Origin: Planctomycetaceae bacterium
Lineage (GTDB): Bacteria; Planctomycetota; Planctomycetia; Pirellulales; Pirellulaceae
DNA length: 64,000 bases
Assembly (NCBI GenBank): GCA_027487485.1
Contig: JAIYDN010000022.1
Location: forward strand, 35,416-99,415
Direction: 5' to 3'
Below are positions 18,571 to 27,290 of the stretch, in pieces. A model generated the notes under the pieces. The model worked only from the letters and a program-made list of their open reading frames with translations, was not told the DNA's origin and did no database searches. The stretch's first letter is position 1, and each line of letters begins with the position of its first letter. The position numbers and the translations under genes are program-made.

Positions 18571-19644
18571 CTATTTGACGCCGAGCCACTTGAACGGCTC
18601 TGCTTTGACTAACTTGGATGATAGCTCCCCAGATAACGGATTCTCACGCTCGATGCGAACTGTCTTTGGTGAAGTTCCTTCTGACAGGTCGACTTTGCTC
18701 ATGTCGATCCACGATACCGCAGGGAATATGGCTGATTCGAAGTAGAAAATCTTGGACTGTTGATCCGCCACGGTTCGCCAGAGCGTCATCGCGATGTTCG
18801 GGTTGTTTGCATCCGACATCCCCAATGGAACGCTCACAGATCGGATCTGCGAAAACACCGAAGCCAAGGCAAGCTCCTGATCTTTGTACTTCGGACTCAG
18901 ATTAAGGTAATGTGTTGTCCGAACAAAACGATCGGCCGCAGAAATGGTTCCAGGCAAGAATTTATCGCCGCCAATGTTCGACCAGTAGGTGTTCAGGGCT
19001 AGTTGCTGATCGAAGGTCGGCGAATTCGTCATCACGACGTGCTTTCGACTGTGATGAATCACTAGCTTGCCTTCGATGTATTCGAAAATGGCTGAGTCCC
19101 CGCTGGCGTCCGAGATCGACAGGTGAATCCCAGCGGCGTGCCCGTTTGGTAAGGCAGGAGCAAGGATACCAAACGGAGGATTGGCCATATCTTTGACCGC
19201 TTCTTCCACGGTAGCATAGTTGTCGAGGAAGTACTGGCCCCAAGCTCCTGCTGAGAGTGTTTTCGTTTTGGCTTCATCGACTTTGCCCCAGTCCGTTTCT
19301 TTCAAATAAAGCAAATTGATAACGAGTCCTCTCTCGTTCATTCCGTCAGCAGTGCCGATATCATAGAAGGAAGTCGAAATCGATCCGTATTTCGACGTCC
19401 ACTTAATCGGATCAGCGCCGATACCGCCATCGCGTTTCATGCCTCTCGGAAAGACCCACAAAGCCGTTTGCGCTTTGGGGTCCATCCAATCCATCGTTCG
19501 ACCCGTAATGTAAGTGCCATTCCCAGTTTGATAGAGAAGACGCGTGCATGCCGATGCCTGAGGCAACATGGGGATTGCAGTCGTCAAGGATAGGCAGAAA
19601 GCAAGACAGATTTTAGCCTTGGTGATCGATCTTCGGCGGTTCAT
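18571..19644 (-). CDS. Secreted linear amide C-N hydrolase, second paralogue
   Basis: A 357-residue Ntn hydrolase starting at ATG 19644; the frame is open to 19746, but the signal peptide (ICLAFCLSLTTAIPMLPQAS) begins here. The nucleophile is Cys33 in SACTRLLYQ, exposed by signal cleavage. GRTMDW, GMNERGLVINLLYL and HLSISDASGDSAIFEY repeat the motifs of the protein at 9000-10061. The two proteins are clear paralogues with the same substitutions around the active site, so they probably share a substrate class. Confidence 0.9.
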   Translation of the reverse strand: MNRRRSITKAKICLAFCLSLTTAIPMLPQASACTRLLYQTGNGTYITGRTMDWMDPKAQTALWVFPRGMKRDGGIGADPIKWTSKYGSISTSFYDIGTADGMNERGLVINLLYLKETDWGKVDEAKTKTLSAGAWGQYFLDNYATVEEAVKDMANPPFGILAPALPNGHAAGIHLSISDASGDSAIFEYIEGKLVIHHSRKHVVMTNSPTFDQQLALNTYWSNIGGDKFLPGTISAADRFVRTTHYLNLSPKYKDQELALASVFSQIRSVSVPLGMSDANNPNIAMTLWRTVADQQSKIFYFESAIFPAVSWIDMSKVDLSEGTSPKTVRIERENPLSGELSSKLVKAEPFKWLGVK

Positions 19645-19875
19645 ATTGTGGTATTCCTGTGGTGTTGTGCCCGTTAGTGAAAGAGAGGAGACGCGAGGGT
19701 ACGTATGTCGTATCGCAGTAGGATGCACGCACACGTCCCTCATCAAATTCTAACAAAACAGAAACACGATTGAATTCCACCGAGAGAAAAATGAAGATGC
19801 TTTTTGCTCATCGTTTGCCCTAGGATTGTCGAACGTTTGGGCCCGATTCCGAACCATTCTGGCGATGGCTCAGGG

Positions 19876-21315
19876 CTACTGAAACTTAGGAGCATTTTGA
19901 ATGACAAACCGCATTAGACCTACCTCAATACTCTCCTTCGAATCGTAGTATTGAGAGTCCAGCTTTTTGAAATCCGCTTCATGCTTTCGGTAAATTTTTG
20001 AGAACTGCGTTTGACGTGTCTTTCGATCTGATGAGGGGCCTTGGGACCCGAAGTAATCCAGCGACCTTTGGAACAAGGCAACACGATCCTCCAAGCCCAT
20101 TGCTTTTAACCCGTCCAATGCATTCTTCCAATCGTCTCCGGTGGAGTTGAAGAAGTATTGAGAATGACCACCGTTGTTGATCTCAGCGTCGAGCATATAC
20201 ACCGCAAAGTACATTTGCTGCTCCTTGCTGAGCGGCTTATTGTCGGAAGCCTCTCCGTTCCAGATCTTTTTCTTGAAGTCACCAAGCCCATGGTATGACA
20301 GCAAGCCTGTTGCTGCACCATCAGCCACTTTCGTTGCAGTATGTCGCGATTTTTCCTCCAGCAAAGTTTCGTCGAGCGGGTTGCGCATCGTACCCAACAG
20401 AGCTAACAATTCGCCGATCGCATAATCATTCGGGTACTTCATTTCTCGCTTCGATATCTCGTCATACAGGTCAAGGACTCGTTCACGCGAGACCTGAAAC
20501 TGGAATTCGCGAATCGTTCGAATGACTTCATGAATCGCTTTTGTGTGGGGCGAGAGAACAGCCTCTGATGTCAAGAAATCTCTTGCCCTTGATGGCTCAA
20601 TGACAGACAAAAGCTTTGCACACTTCTCAATCTCTTGACCGGCAAGTATCGACGACTCGAGCTCCGTGAGTATACCGACAGCAAGCTCATGAGAAAGTGT
20701 CTCTGCCTCCCAGGCTCTTTTGAGACCAATAAGTGTGTACGATCGAACGTATTCCTCTTCGTCCTTAAGTGCGGCCAGAACAGATGGAAGAGCTATCCCG
20801 AGGCCTGACTGTGCAACTGCTAAAATGCACTCTTTTCTAATCTCGTCGGATTTGTGTTCCAGAAAAGGCTTTAACAAGCTGACGGCCTCTTCGGGCATGT
20901 TACCCGCGAAGAGGTCACATGTTCGCATGACTGGAGACCTTTTGTAGTATCTTTCCTTGCGAAGCTCTGAAAGTTCGTCATGCTTGCTAGGGTCTCGGAG
21001 TATACCCATCAGGGATTCATGAGTTTGTGGCGAGAGAGCCTTCAAAACGTTTCCAAGAGGCAATACATCTTCCTCGTCTCCTTTGGTAAACACGTACTGC
21101 CTAACCTGCTTCTCGATCTCTTTCGCTGACCAATTAGGGAGTCGTTTCGATTCCGATTGGGCATGCTCCTCGACCATTTTCTGCCAAATACGAGGATTCC
21201 GTACTACATCACGAAAACCAAATTCACCTCCACGACGGAATTTTTTGACGAGCCAAAACAGAACAATGCCGACTATGACGACGACTAAGGTTGCTATGAT
21301 GATCTTTGCGGTCAT
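19876..21315 (-). CDS. HEAT-repeat protein with C-terminal DMP19-like domain
   Basis: A 479-residue protein. One N-terminal anchor helix (IIIATLVVVIVGIVLFWLV) precedes an alpha-helical central part with HEAT-like units (EEAVSLLKPFLEHKSDEIRK; VLAALKDEEEYVRSYTLIGL). The last ~130 residues hold QQMYFAVYMLDAEINNGGHS and QYFFNSTGDDW, the DMP19/DUF4375 signature. DMP19 of Neisseria is a DNA mimic, but most members of this family are uncharacterised, so no function is assigned. The protein is probably membrane-tethered with a cytoplasmic helical scaffold. Confidence 0.8.
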   Translation of the reverse strand: MTAKIIIATLVVVIVGIVLFWLVKKFRRGGEFGFRDVVRNPRIWQKMVEEHAQSESKRLPNWSAKEIEKQVRQYVFTKGDEEDVLPLGNVLKALSPQTHESLMGILRDPSKHDELSELRKERYYKRSPVMRTCDLFAGNMPEEAVSLLKPFLEHKSDEIRKECILAVAQSGLGIALPSVLAALKDEEEYVRSYTLIGLKRAWEAETLSHELAVGILTELESSILAGQEIEKCAKLLSVIEPSRARDFLTSEAVLSPHTKAIHEVIRTIREFQFQVSRERVLDLYDEISKREMKYPNDYAIGELLALLGTMRNPLDETLLEEKSRHTATKVADGAATGLLSYHGLGDFKKKIWNGEASDNKPLSKEQQMYFAVYMLDAEINNGGHSQYFFNSTGDDWKNALDGLKAMGLEDRVALFQRSLDYFGSQGPSSDRKTRQTQFSKIYRKHEADFKKLDSQYYDSKESIEVGLMRFVIQNAPKFQ

Positions 21316-22192
21316 GTTCTTATTTTGAATTTAAAGAAGTCTGTTAAGGAGTTATATTAGTTAAGCAATCCGCATTGGTCAGTAGGGCAGTAGCTTAACC
21401 TCGATTCGACTTTTATCGGGCTTCATTAGTAGGGTTTCGCCGAACCGCCCCTTTGAAGTTGCATTATCCATGGGACAAACCCTATAGTTTTCGGTCAAGA
21501 TTAGATTGTTGGGTAGCTGGAGTCGCCAGACTTCAGTGCGTCCAAGAAAAACCTAACTCTGGCGAGCTCATCTTTACCCACATTCTTCGTCTTTGCTCCC
21601 CCTTGCCCTTCTTAGGGGAGAGGGGCTGGGGGTTTTGGCCTGTGTTTTGATTGGAATTTCATACGAAGTCGGGATACCTTGCAGTGCGGAAATGAACTAA
21701 ACAAATCGCTGGATCGGAGAGTTACGTGTTCCGAATCAACCCCGCACTCCCCGTCCCCGAAGCGGAGCGGGGGGGAATGCAGTATTTTCGTGATCGCGGC
21801 AGGGAATTGGAATGCTCAGCAGGTCCGAATTGTGGGTATAGCTGAACTCTGGCGAGTCCGGCTATCATCGTCAAACCCAATTTTCAATCTGGACGAACGC
21901 TCTTGGGCGATCGTTGAACGACTTGCGGAATCGATCGCCTGATTCCCTCAAGCAGGAAGACACAGCCCATATCGGTAGCCGCAAGTGAGAATGCCGCTTC
22001 AAAACCACCGGATCGCATCCTCGGAGGTATGGCGTGATTATGTCGCGTTAATCCTTAAGTGCGATCCGCAATTTTGGCGAGATGGTGTTTCATGTGATCC
22101 AGATAGTCCGTCACGAGATATCCAAGCGTGCATGTTTCAAATGGCGTGATAGTGCACGGCTTTGCTATCGATTCAAAAATTCACACATCTCA
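21316..22192. repeat. Long intergenic stretch with inverted-repeat elements
   Basis: No gene is convincing in these 877 bases. At 21511-21570 there is a full copy, in reverse orientation, of the 60-bp inverted repeat that follows csrA tails elsewhere. At about 21838-21872 there is a half copy. Remaining sequence carries planctomycete-style CTCCCCTTGCCC / AGGGGAGAGGGGC words and no strong codon signal. Confidence 0.55.
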
Positions 22193-22552
22193 TCACAGAC
22201 CAACTTCTGATTCGTAATCGTTGCCAGTGGAGCTATTTCTTGCAAAACCATAGTCTCGTTCCACGAGAGCTATTCTGGTTTTAAAAGCGCTGTACCAATC
22301 ACTTCGCCCTTTGTTTCGCGCGACCGTATGCTGAACGTTCTCACGCCATTTCTGAATCGAAGCGAGGTCTCGCCAGTAAGAAACCGTAATTCCGATTTCT
22401 TCTCGGGCGCTTTCAATCCCTAGAAATCCTTCCTGCTGGCTCGCTAGACTGACCATTAGATCCGCCATCTCGTGATAGCCGTTATCACCAGCGGTACGTG
22501 CACTGGTAAAGATAACTGCGTAGTAGGGAGGAGTTGGGGTATCTGCGATCAT
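22193..22552 (-). CDS. Antibiotic biosynthesis monooxygenase (ABM) domain protein
   Basis: A 119-residue protein of the dimeric alpha/beta-barrel ABM family. The core reads YYAVIFTSART, MADLMVSLASQQEGFLGIES and ITVSYWRDLASIQKWRENV, with a final HTVARNKGR.DWY. The WRD..SI..W pattern is typical of YqjZ/DUF4188-like stress members. It lies 33 bp after the flavin-binding gene as the last member of a five-gene operon. It may help oxidise or degrade a small reactive compound; the substrate is unknown. Confidence 0.8.
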   Translation of the reverse strand: MIADTPTPPYYAVIFTSARTAGDNGYHEMADLMVSLASQQEGFLGIESAREEIGITVSYWRDLASIQKWRENVQHTVARNKGRSDWYSAFKTRIALVERDYGFARNSSTGNDYESEVGL

Positions 22553-22585
22553 AAAAATCTTTCATTAGTTTGTTCGTTACTCAAA

Positions 22586-23269
22586 TTAGGATCCACTGTT
22601 TCGATTGCGTCGAAAATCATCGATATACTTGGGAACCGCGATCTCGCGAGGCGACAACGGATCGCTGACGGGCAGTAGCATTTGCTCTTGAAGCGGAACG
22701 ACTCCTGCCCAAACATCCAGATGGTAATCATCCTTATCATCGATCGGGCCGCCAGTTCGAATCTTGGCAGACGCCGATTCAATTCGGACGGAGCAGAGCA
22801 AGGTGGCTTTGGATTCCTGTTCGTTTGGCTGCCGAGCGTCGTCCCAGCGACCAGGCATCACCTTGTCTGCGATGGCCTGAAAAGCACGTACTCGAGACTC
22901 TGGTTCGGCAATGACTTCGCCATAACCAAAAGCGACAGCCGAACGATAGTTCAGCGAATGATGAAAAACAGATCGCGCAAGCACCAATCCGTCCACCATC
23001 GCAACCGAAAGGCAAATCGGTGCACCTGACGCGACCAGCATCATCAATCGACTAGTTGTCGCGCCGTGAAGAATGATCCGGTCGTCCAGCCTAGTATGAA
23101 ACATTGGAATAATGGTTGGACCGGATTCAGAAACGAACCCCACATGGCAAAACCACGCATGATCGAATATGCGGTGCACCGTTTCCACGTCATAGTCCGC
23201 TCGTTTGGGCACGCGACGTACGGTGTTCCGTTCGGTTTTTTCGTAAGAAGTCTTATTCGGATTGGTCAT
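22586..23269 (-). CDS. Pyridoxamine 5'-phosphate oxidase-like flavoprotein
   Basis: A 227-residue split-barrel FMN protein. VRRVPKRADYDVETVHRIFD, then HVGFVSESGPTIIPMFHTRL and HHSLNYRSAVAFGYGEVI, match the PNPOx-like (Pyridox_ox_2) group that includes nitroimidazole-resistance and heme-binding proteins. It is not the true PdxH, which has a different C terminus. It lies 70 bp after the cupin gene in the same operon. A detoxifying FMN- or heme-linked role is plausible. Confidence 0.82.
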   Translation of the reverse strand: MTNPNKTSYEKTERNTVRRVPKRADYDVETVHRIFDHAWFCHVGFVSESGPTIIPMFHTRLDDRIILHGATTSRLMMLVASGAPICLSVAMVDGLVLARSVFHHSLNYRSAVAFGYGEVIAEPESRVRAFQAIADKVMPGRWDDARQPNEQESKATLLCSVRIESASAKIRTGGPIDDKDDYHLDVWAGVVPLQEQMLLPVSDPLSPREIAVPKYIDDFRRNRNSGS

Positions 23270-23339
23270 GAACTACTCTGGGCAAGAACAACGATCATAG
23301 AACTGAAATGCTTGAACTAGCGTCATCGGATTGTCAGGT

Positions 23340-23705
23340 TCATAGCCACACATCATTGGGAGCGGTCAAGTCGCCACCAACGCCGCCAGTGTTGACGACG
23401 CCGCGAGGCTCGATCACCAACACATGGCACTCTTCGTCCGCAGATGGCCTGTGCTGGACTCCGCGAGGCACCACGAATAAATCTCCTTCACCTAGTTCTA
23501 CAGTTGTCTCCGGCAACTCGATTTTCAATCGGCCCATTAGCACGATAAACGCTTCGTCTGTTTCTGCATGCTCATGCCAAACGAACTCCCCCTGGACTTT
23601 GACTAATTTGAATTGATAGTCATTAAGTTCAGCGATCACTTTGGGTGACCACTGATCCTGGAATTGGCTCAGTTTCTCTAGAAAGTTGACCGGAGAATCC
23701 ATCAT
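23340..23705 (-). CDS. Single-domain cupin protein
   Basis: A 121-residue small cupin. Motif 1 is EFVWHEHAETDEAFIVLMGR (metal ligands H, H, E) and motif 2 is LGEGDLFVVPRGVQHRPSA. ATG 23705 overlaps the stop of the GNAT gene (ATGA), so translation is coupled; Met2 at 23702 is an alternative. It probably binds a divalent metal, and its substrate is unknown. It is the third gene of the XRE-led operon. Confidence 0.88.
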   Translation of the reverse strand: MMDSPVNFLEKLSQFQDQWSPKVIAELNDYQFKLVKVQGEFVWHEHAETDEAFIVLMGRLKIELPETTVELGEGDLFVVPRGVQHRPSADEECHVLVIEPRGVVNTGGVGGDLTAPNDVWL

Positions 23706-24262
23706 GCTTTTGCACCTGTTTGCGAGTCAACATTCGATTCAATCAAATTGCGGTAGTAGTACGTTGTGCTGCACGGTGAGCCGTCCGGCATGAGTGCGAA
23801 GTGGGGAACGTCCCCCACGCGGACCCATTTGAGTCGTTCGTAGAGTCGAGCAGCATCTCCGTTGGTAACAGCATCCAATACGAGCAGTGTTTTGTTACAA
23901 TCGCGAGCCATCGATTCTGCGGCCTGCATCAGGTGGGAACCAAGCCCTCGTCGTCTTGCGCGGCGATGGACTAACATCTTCACCAGATCGGCCCGATGTG
24001 GTTGGTTCTCGGGAAGATCGAGTATCAATTGGACGGTCCCGCAGATCCCGAGTTCGTCCCTAGCGATTAGCAAAGCCCGCTTTCCCGCCGCCACTCCTTG
24101 TGCAACACAAGCCCAGAATTCGACGGCTCGGTCGCGAGTGAAGGGCAACATGAAGCCGACTGAAGCTCCGCCCTCGACGCAATCGATAAGCACGTCGCAC
24201 AGTCCTTGAACGTGCTCATCGGTAAGCTCCGATACGCGTTCGATGAGTTGATGATTCATCAC
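23702..24262 (-). CDS. GNAT-family N-acetyltransferase
   Basis: A 186-residue acyl-CoA transferase. The acetyl-CoA site is in VKMLVHRRARRRGLGSHLMQ (R/Q-x-x-G-x-G/A pattern: RRRGLG), preceded by ICGTVQLILDLPENQPHRAD and followed by LLVLDAVTNGDAARLYERLKW. Its start overlaps the regulator stop by four bases (24259-24262) and its own stop overlaps the cupin start. An acetyltransferase in this setting often inactivates a toxic amine or antibiotic, which is inference. Confidence 0.88.
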   Translation of the reverse strand: MMNHQLIERVSELTDEHVQGLCDVLIDCVEGGASVGFMLPFTRDRAVEFWACVAQGVAAGKRALLIARDELGICGTVQLILDLPENQPHRADLVKMLVHRRARRRGLGSHLMQAAESMARDCNKTLLVLDAVTNGDAARLYERLKWVRVGDVPHFALMPDGSPCSTTYYYRNLIESNVDSQTGAKA

Positions 24263-24864
24263 GTTTTTCTCCTGGAACTGACTTCCGTCACTGAAGCTAC
24301 CAGATAGCGAGCAGGCTTGCGTGTCGGATTCTCAAAGATGTTGACTCCCTCGATCTTCAAGGCCAAGCAGTCTCCTGCCTTGAGGCGATGGCACTGATTC
24401 TCGTAAGTGATTTCGATGGTTCCCTCGAGCATAAAAAACTGCTGGTAAATCGCCACATCGCGTCCGTGGCTCTCGAAGACAACGCGGGCTTTCGCTGGGA
24501 ATTCGATCTCCACGAGCTGCAGCGGTTGAGGCACATTCGAAGGGGACAAGTTTCTTCGGACATACCCCGTCTCCGGATCACGCCATTCCGATTGACAAGC
24601 TCGCCGCTGTATGGGTTCACTTGCCACTTCGCTTTGAGTATCCACTTCGAACAGCGTGGCCAACGTTACATTCAGTCCGACGGCAAGTCTTTCAAGAATC
24701 ACCGCAGTGGGACTGCATTCCGCACGCTCGATGAGCGACAGCATCGACCGACTGACCCCGGTTTTGGTTGCCAAAGCATCCAAGGACAATCCCGCCGCTG
24801 CACGTAACCGCCGAACCTGACTCGAAATTCGCTGGTTTATATCTTCTGGTGCATCCATCATCAT
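24259..24864 (-). CDS. XRE-family regulator with C-terminal cupin
   Basis: A 201-residue regulator. The helix-turn-helix is at the N terminus (VRRLRAAAGLSLDALATKTG, then VSRSMLSLIERAECSPT) and a cupin-2 sensor domain at the C terminus (GRDVAIYQQFFMLEGTIEIT, then HRLKAGDCLALKIEG). This is the SutR/PuuR type of layout. ATG 24864 is preferred to GTG 24870 because a perfect inverted repeat lies directly upstream. It heads the five-gene operon with the acetyltransferase and probably represses it. Confidence 0.9.
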   Translation of the reverse strand: MMMDAPEDINQRISSQVRRLRAAAGLSLDALATKTGVSRSMLSLIERAECSPTAVILERLAVGLNVTLATLFEVDTQSEVASEPIQRRACQSEWRDPETGYVRRNLSPSNVPQPLQLVEIEFPAKARVVFESHGRDVAIYQQFFMLEGTIEITYENQCHRLKAGDCLALKIEGVNIFENPTRKPARYLVASVTEVSSRRKT

Positions 24865-24898
24865 GGACACAATTGTCCAGGACTGGATCGCCTTGTCA
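24864..24898 (-). promoter_or_regulatory. Promoter and operator of XRE-cupin operon
   Basis: On the minus strand TTGACA (24898-24893) is followed after 16 bases by GACAAT. The inverted repeat TGGACA-N4-TGTCCA at 24864-24879 covers the -10 region and touches the ATG. A regulator bound there would block RNA polymerase, so autorepression is likely. The expected transcription start would fall at or within a few bases of the start codon, suggesting a leaderless mRNA. Confidence 0.6.
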
Positions 24899-24983
24899 AG
24901 ACATCCGTGTGAACACGCTTTGAAATATCGTGATGCAACGCTTCGAACCGCTCCGTGCTTTTTTGCCCCGCGCGAACTCGGCC

Positions 24984-25061
24984 TATTTGAATTACATCAA
25001 TCAACAACGAAAGTACCTCAACAAAACAACTAGCTCAGTTGCATTCCCCTGACTTGTCGAT
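24984..25061 (+). repeat. Decayed copy of a Y-RNA-like unit
   Basis: From TTTGAATTACATCAATCAAC to GACTTGTCG this matches the unit at 55586-55672 almost base for base. It includes the GATTACATCAATCAACAACG core, the ACAAAACAA-CTCAGTTGCA part and the start of the following terminator arm. The 5' stem strand is lost. Nothing else is recognised between 24880 and 25287. Confidence 0.6.
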
Positions 25062-25287
25062 GGTAAAATCCAGCTACTAACACGTCTCGTTTGGCGTTTT
25101 CCAATAAAATGATATTCCCGCGAGCAGGTCCAGTACTCGTCTATGGTTGAGCGAAGGCTGGGGACTTCGCGAAAGTGCCTTTTTCCGGATAACTCGATGC
25201 CGAAACAGTTCTCGTTATGGAAATTGCCTGTCGCGATAACTTCCACCGATTGGAACTGAAGATCCTAAGAAATCGAAAGTAGCATTC

Positions 25288-27102
25288 ATGAAACTGCCCC
25301 GCATCATGCGTAAAGCGATTGCTCGATCTTTCATTGCGCTCGCAGCCCTTACCATACTGTCGTTTGTCACCGTTACGCATGCGGAAGTACCAGCCGACTT
25401 GAAACCGTTCAACGTCAAAGCCTTTGGCGCCAAAGGCGACGGTGTGACAGACGACACAGCGGCTATCAACGCAACCATACTCGCTGCGCAAAAACAGGGC
25501 ACAGGCGCCGTCGTATCGCTACCTTCAGGCCGCTACAAGACTGCCCTGGGAGCGGAAAAATCCATTCGTATCGCGAATGCTGACGGGCTGACGTTTCAAG
25601 GTGAAGGAGACACGACCATCGTATCAGGTGATCTTGATGAACCAGTGTTCCGCCTACTGGACAGTAAAGGCATAACCGTCAGGAACCTTTCCATTGATCA
25701 TGACCCTCTGGGCTACACCCAGGGAACGATTACAAGTGTGGACATCCCGAACATGACTTGCGAAGTATCAATGGACCCCGGCTATCCCACGCCAAATCAT
25801 CCGTCGCTCAAAGGCTCTCAGGTGCATCCGTTTGTTTTCCCGGAGAAGAACTACTATCAACTCGATCGCTATTGGCCCAACCCGACTGAAATGACAAAAA
25901 CCGGTGAGCGAACTTGGCGATGGAAACTCGAAGGACCACCCAACATTGATAACTGGCCCGACAAGAGGTTTTTCATTTACTCTGAGAGTCGTAGCCACGC
26001 TTTCATCCTCAGCAACTTGCGAGATACGACCTTGGAAGACATCAATTACTGGGGCGGTGGGGCCAACGCGGGCTTTTATATCAACGGACTAGAAGGCACC
26101 ACGACGTTCCGGCGCTTCGTGATCGGCGTGCCTCCCGGCTCATCTCGCCTTTATTCCTGTGCAGGCGGCGGCCAAATCAGCGGCCTTCGCGGAAAGCTTC
26201 TACTCGATCAGTGCGACTTTTCGAAAATAGACGATGACGGTATTGATATATTGTCCAATTACACGCGCATTGTCGAACAAAGAGACAAGCGAACGCTGAT
26301 CGTTCAGGCGAAAAACAACGATTATCGCGAGGGCGACCGCGTGGAACTTTGGGATTGGCAGCACAAAAAAATTCGGTCGGATGCCGTTATCACCACAGCC
26401 ACGAACACCCCCGGAGGAACGTTCATTATTGGTCTTGATCGGGATGTCGTGACCGAGCGCGTCGGGGTAGGTGTCGGCATGAACTTCAGCCGTGAGTCCA
26501 TGACTGACGGCATAGACCGACTCATCAACGTGGCGACGGTGGGGCAGGAAACCATCATCCGCGATAGCAAATTTCAGGTCTTTCGCGCGAAGTGCCTCAA
26601 CTTGAAAGCCGCCAATTGCACGATAGAACGCTGCACCTTCAGCAATAGCTTCCAACCTGCTATTTCCGCGGCGCCAGAATGGTATTTTGAAGAAGGATCG
26701 TCGATTCGCAACCTCACAGTTCGTCACTGCACTTTCACCGACAACAATCATCCTAACATTGTCATCGGCGCGTCACCACTTTCAGGAGTTCCTGGCACCA
26801 AACCCATCGTGAGCGATGCGCCAGAAAACGTCTCACACGACAGCACGAAGATCCTAATTGAAGGCAATTCGTTTTCCCGCTTCGGTACAACGCCGAGTGT
26901 CTTTGGATGGAACTGGCCCGTCGGCCCGGCGATTACCATCACCAATGCGGCTGATGTCATAATTCGCGATAACCTGTTTGGACCGCTCGCTGAAAGCACG
27001 CCTAAAAGCACGCCCAAAGTCCTCGTCGAAAAATCGAAGGACGTGCAGGTCATGAACAATCAAGGTCTATCGGAAGTGGAAACGATAGTCCGCGAGCGTT
27101 AA
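25288..27102 (+). CDS. Secreted right-handed beta-helix (pectate-lyase-like) protein
   Basis: A 604-residue exported protein with signal peptide SFIALAALTILSFVTVTHAE. The N terminus has the Pectate_lyase_3 motif (FNVKAFGAKGDGVTDDTAAI), followed by many short parallel-helix coils with stacked Asn/Ile/Val such as IRNLTVRHCTFTDNNHPNIV and ADVIIRDNLFG. It likely binds or cleaves a polysaccharide; catalytic residues are not identifiable by eye. Its TAA stop lies inside sequence homologous to csrA (GTTAACC), so the gene's original end was probably replaced when the csrA fragment arrived. Confidence 0.82.
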   Translation: MKLPRIMRKAIARSFIALAALTILSFVTVTHAEVPADLKPFNVKAFGAKGDGVTDDTAAINATILAAQKQGTGAVVSLPSGRYKTALGAEKSIRIANADGLTFQGEGDTTIVSGDLDEPVFRLLDSKGITVRNLSIDHDPLGYTQGTITSVDIPNMTCEVSMDPGYPTPNHPSLKGSQVHPFVFPEKNYYQLDRYWPNPTEMTKTGERTWRWKLEGPPNIDNWPDKRFFIYSESRSHAFILSNLRDTTLEDINYWGGGANAGFYINGLEGTTTFRRFVIGVPPGSSRLYSCAGGGQISGLRGKLLLDQCDFSKIDDDGIDILSNYTRIVEQRDKRTLIVQAKNNDYREGDRVELWDWQHKKIRSDAVITTATNTPGGTFIIGLDRDVVTERVGVGVGMNFSRESMTDGIDRLINVATVGQETIIRDSKFQVFRAKCLNLKAANCTIERCTFSNSFQPAISAAPEWYFEEGSSIRNLTVRHCTFTDNNHPNIVIGASPLSGVPGTKPIVSDAPENVSHDSTKILIEGNSFSRFGTTPSVFGWNWPVGPAITITNAADVIIRDNLFGPLAESTPKSTPKVLVEKSKDVQVMNNQGLSEVETIVRER

Positions 27103-27170
27103 CCAAACAGCAAGCCAAGGCGCGAATTGTGGAACTAGTTGTTGAAGATGGATTGTTGGTGGCTTGCTAG
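27098..27170 (+). pseudogene. csrA 3' fragment
   Basis: From GTTAACC to TAG this is homologous to the last ~23 codons of csrA at 47535 and 59355 (ending ELVVEDGLLVAC there). The first bases overlap the stop of the beta-helix gene. It is followed at once by the 60-bp inverted repeat at 27205. Confidence 0.8.
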
Positions 27171-27204
27171 TGCAATTTCCAGATTGAAAATCGGGGTTGG
27201 CAAA

Positions 27205-27264
27205 GGTAGCCGGACTCGCCAGAGTTCGGTTTCTATACGACTCACTGAAGTCTGGCGACTCCAT
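27205..27264 (+). repeat. 60-bp inverted repeat (ACTCGCCAG element)
   Basis: GGTAGCCGGACTCGCCAGAG and a CTGAAGTCTGGCGACTCC arm form an imperfect hairpin. It is the same element as at 21511, 49234 and 59564. It follows a csrA tail here, as at the last two sites. Confidence 0.75.
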
Positions 27265-27290
27265 TGCCTGCTAGATTACAAGGCGTCCTG

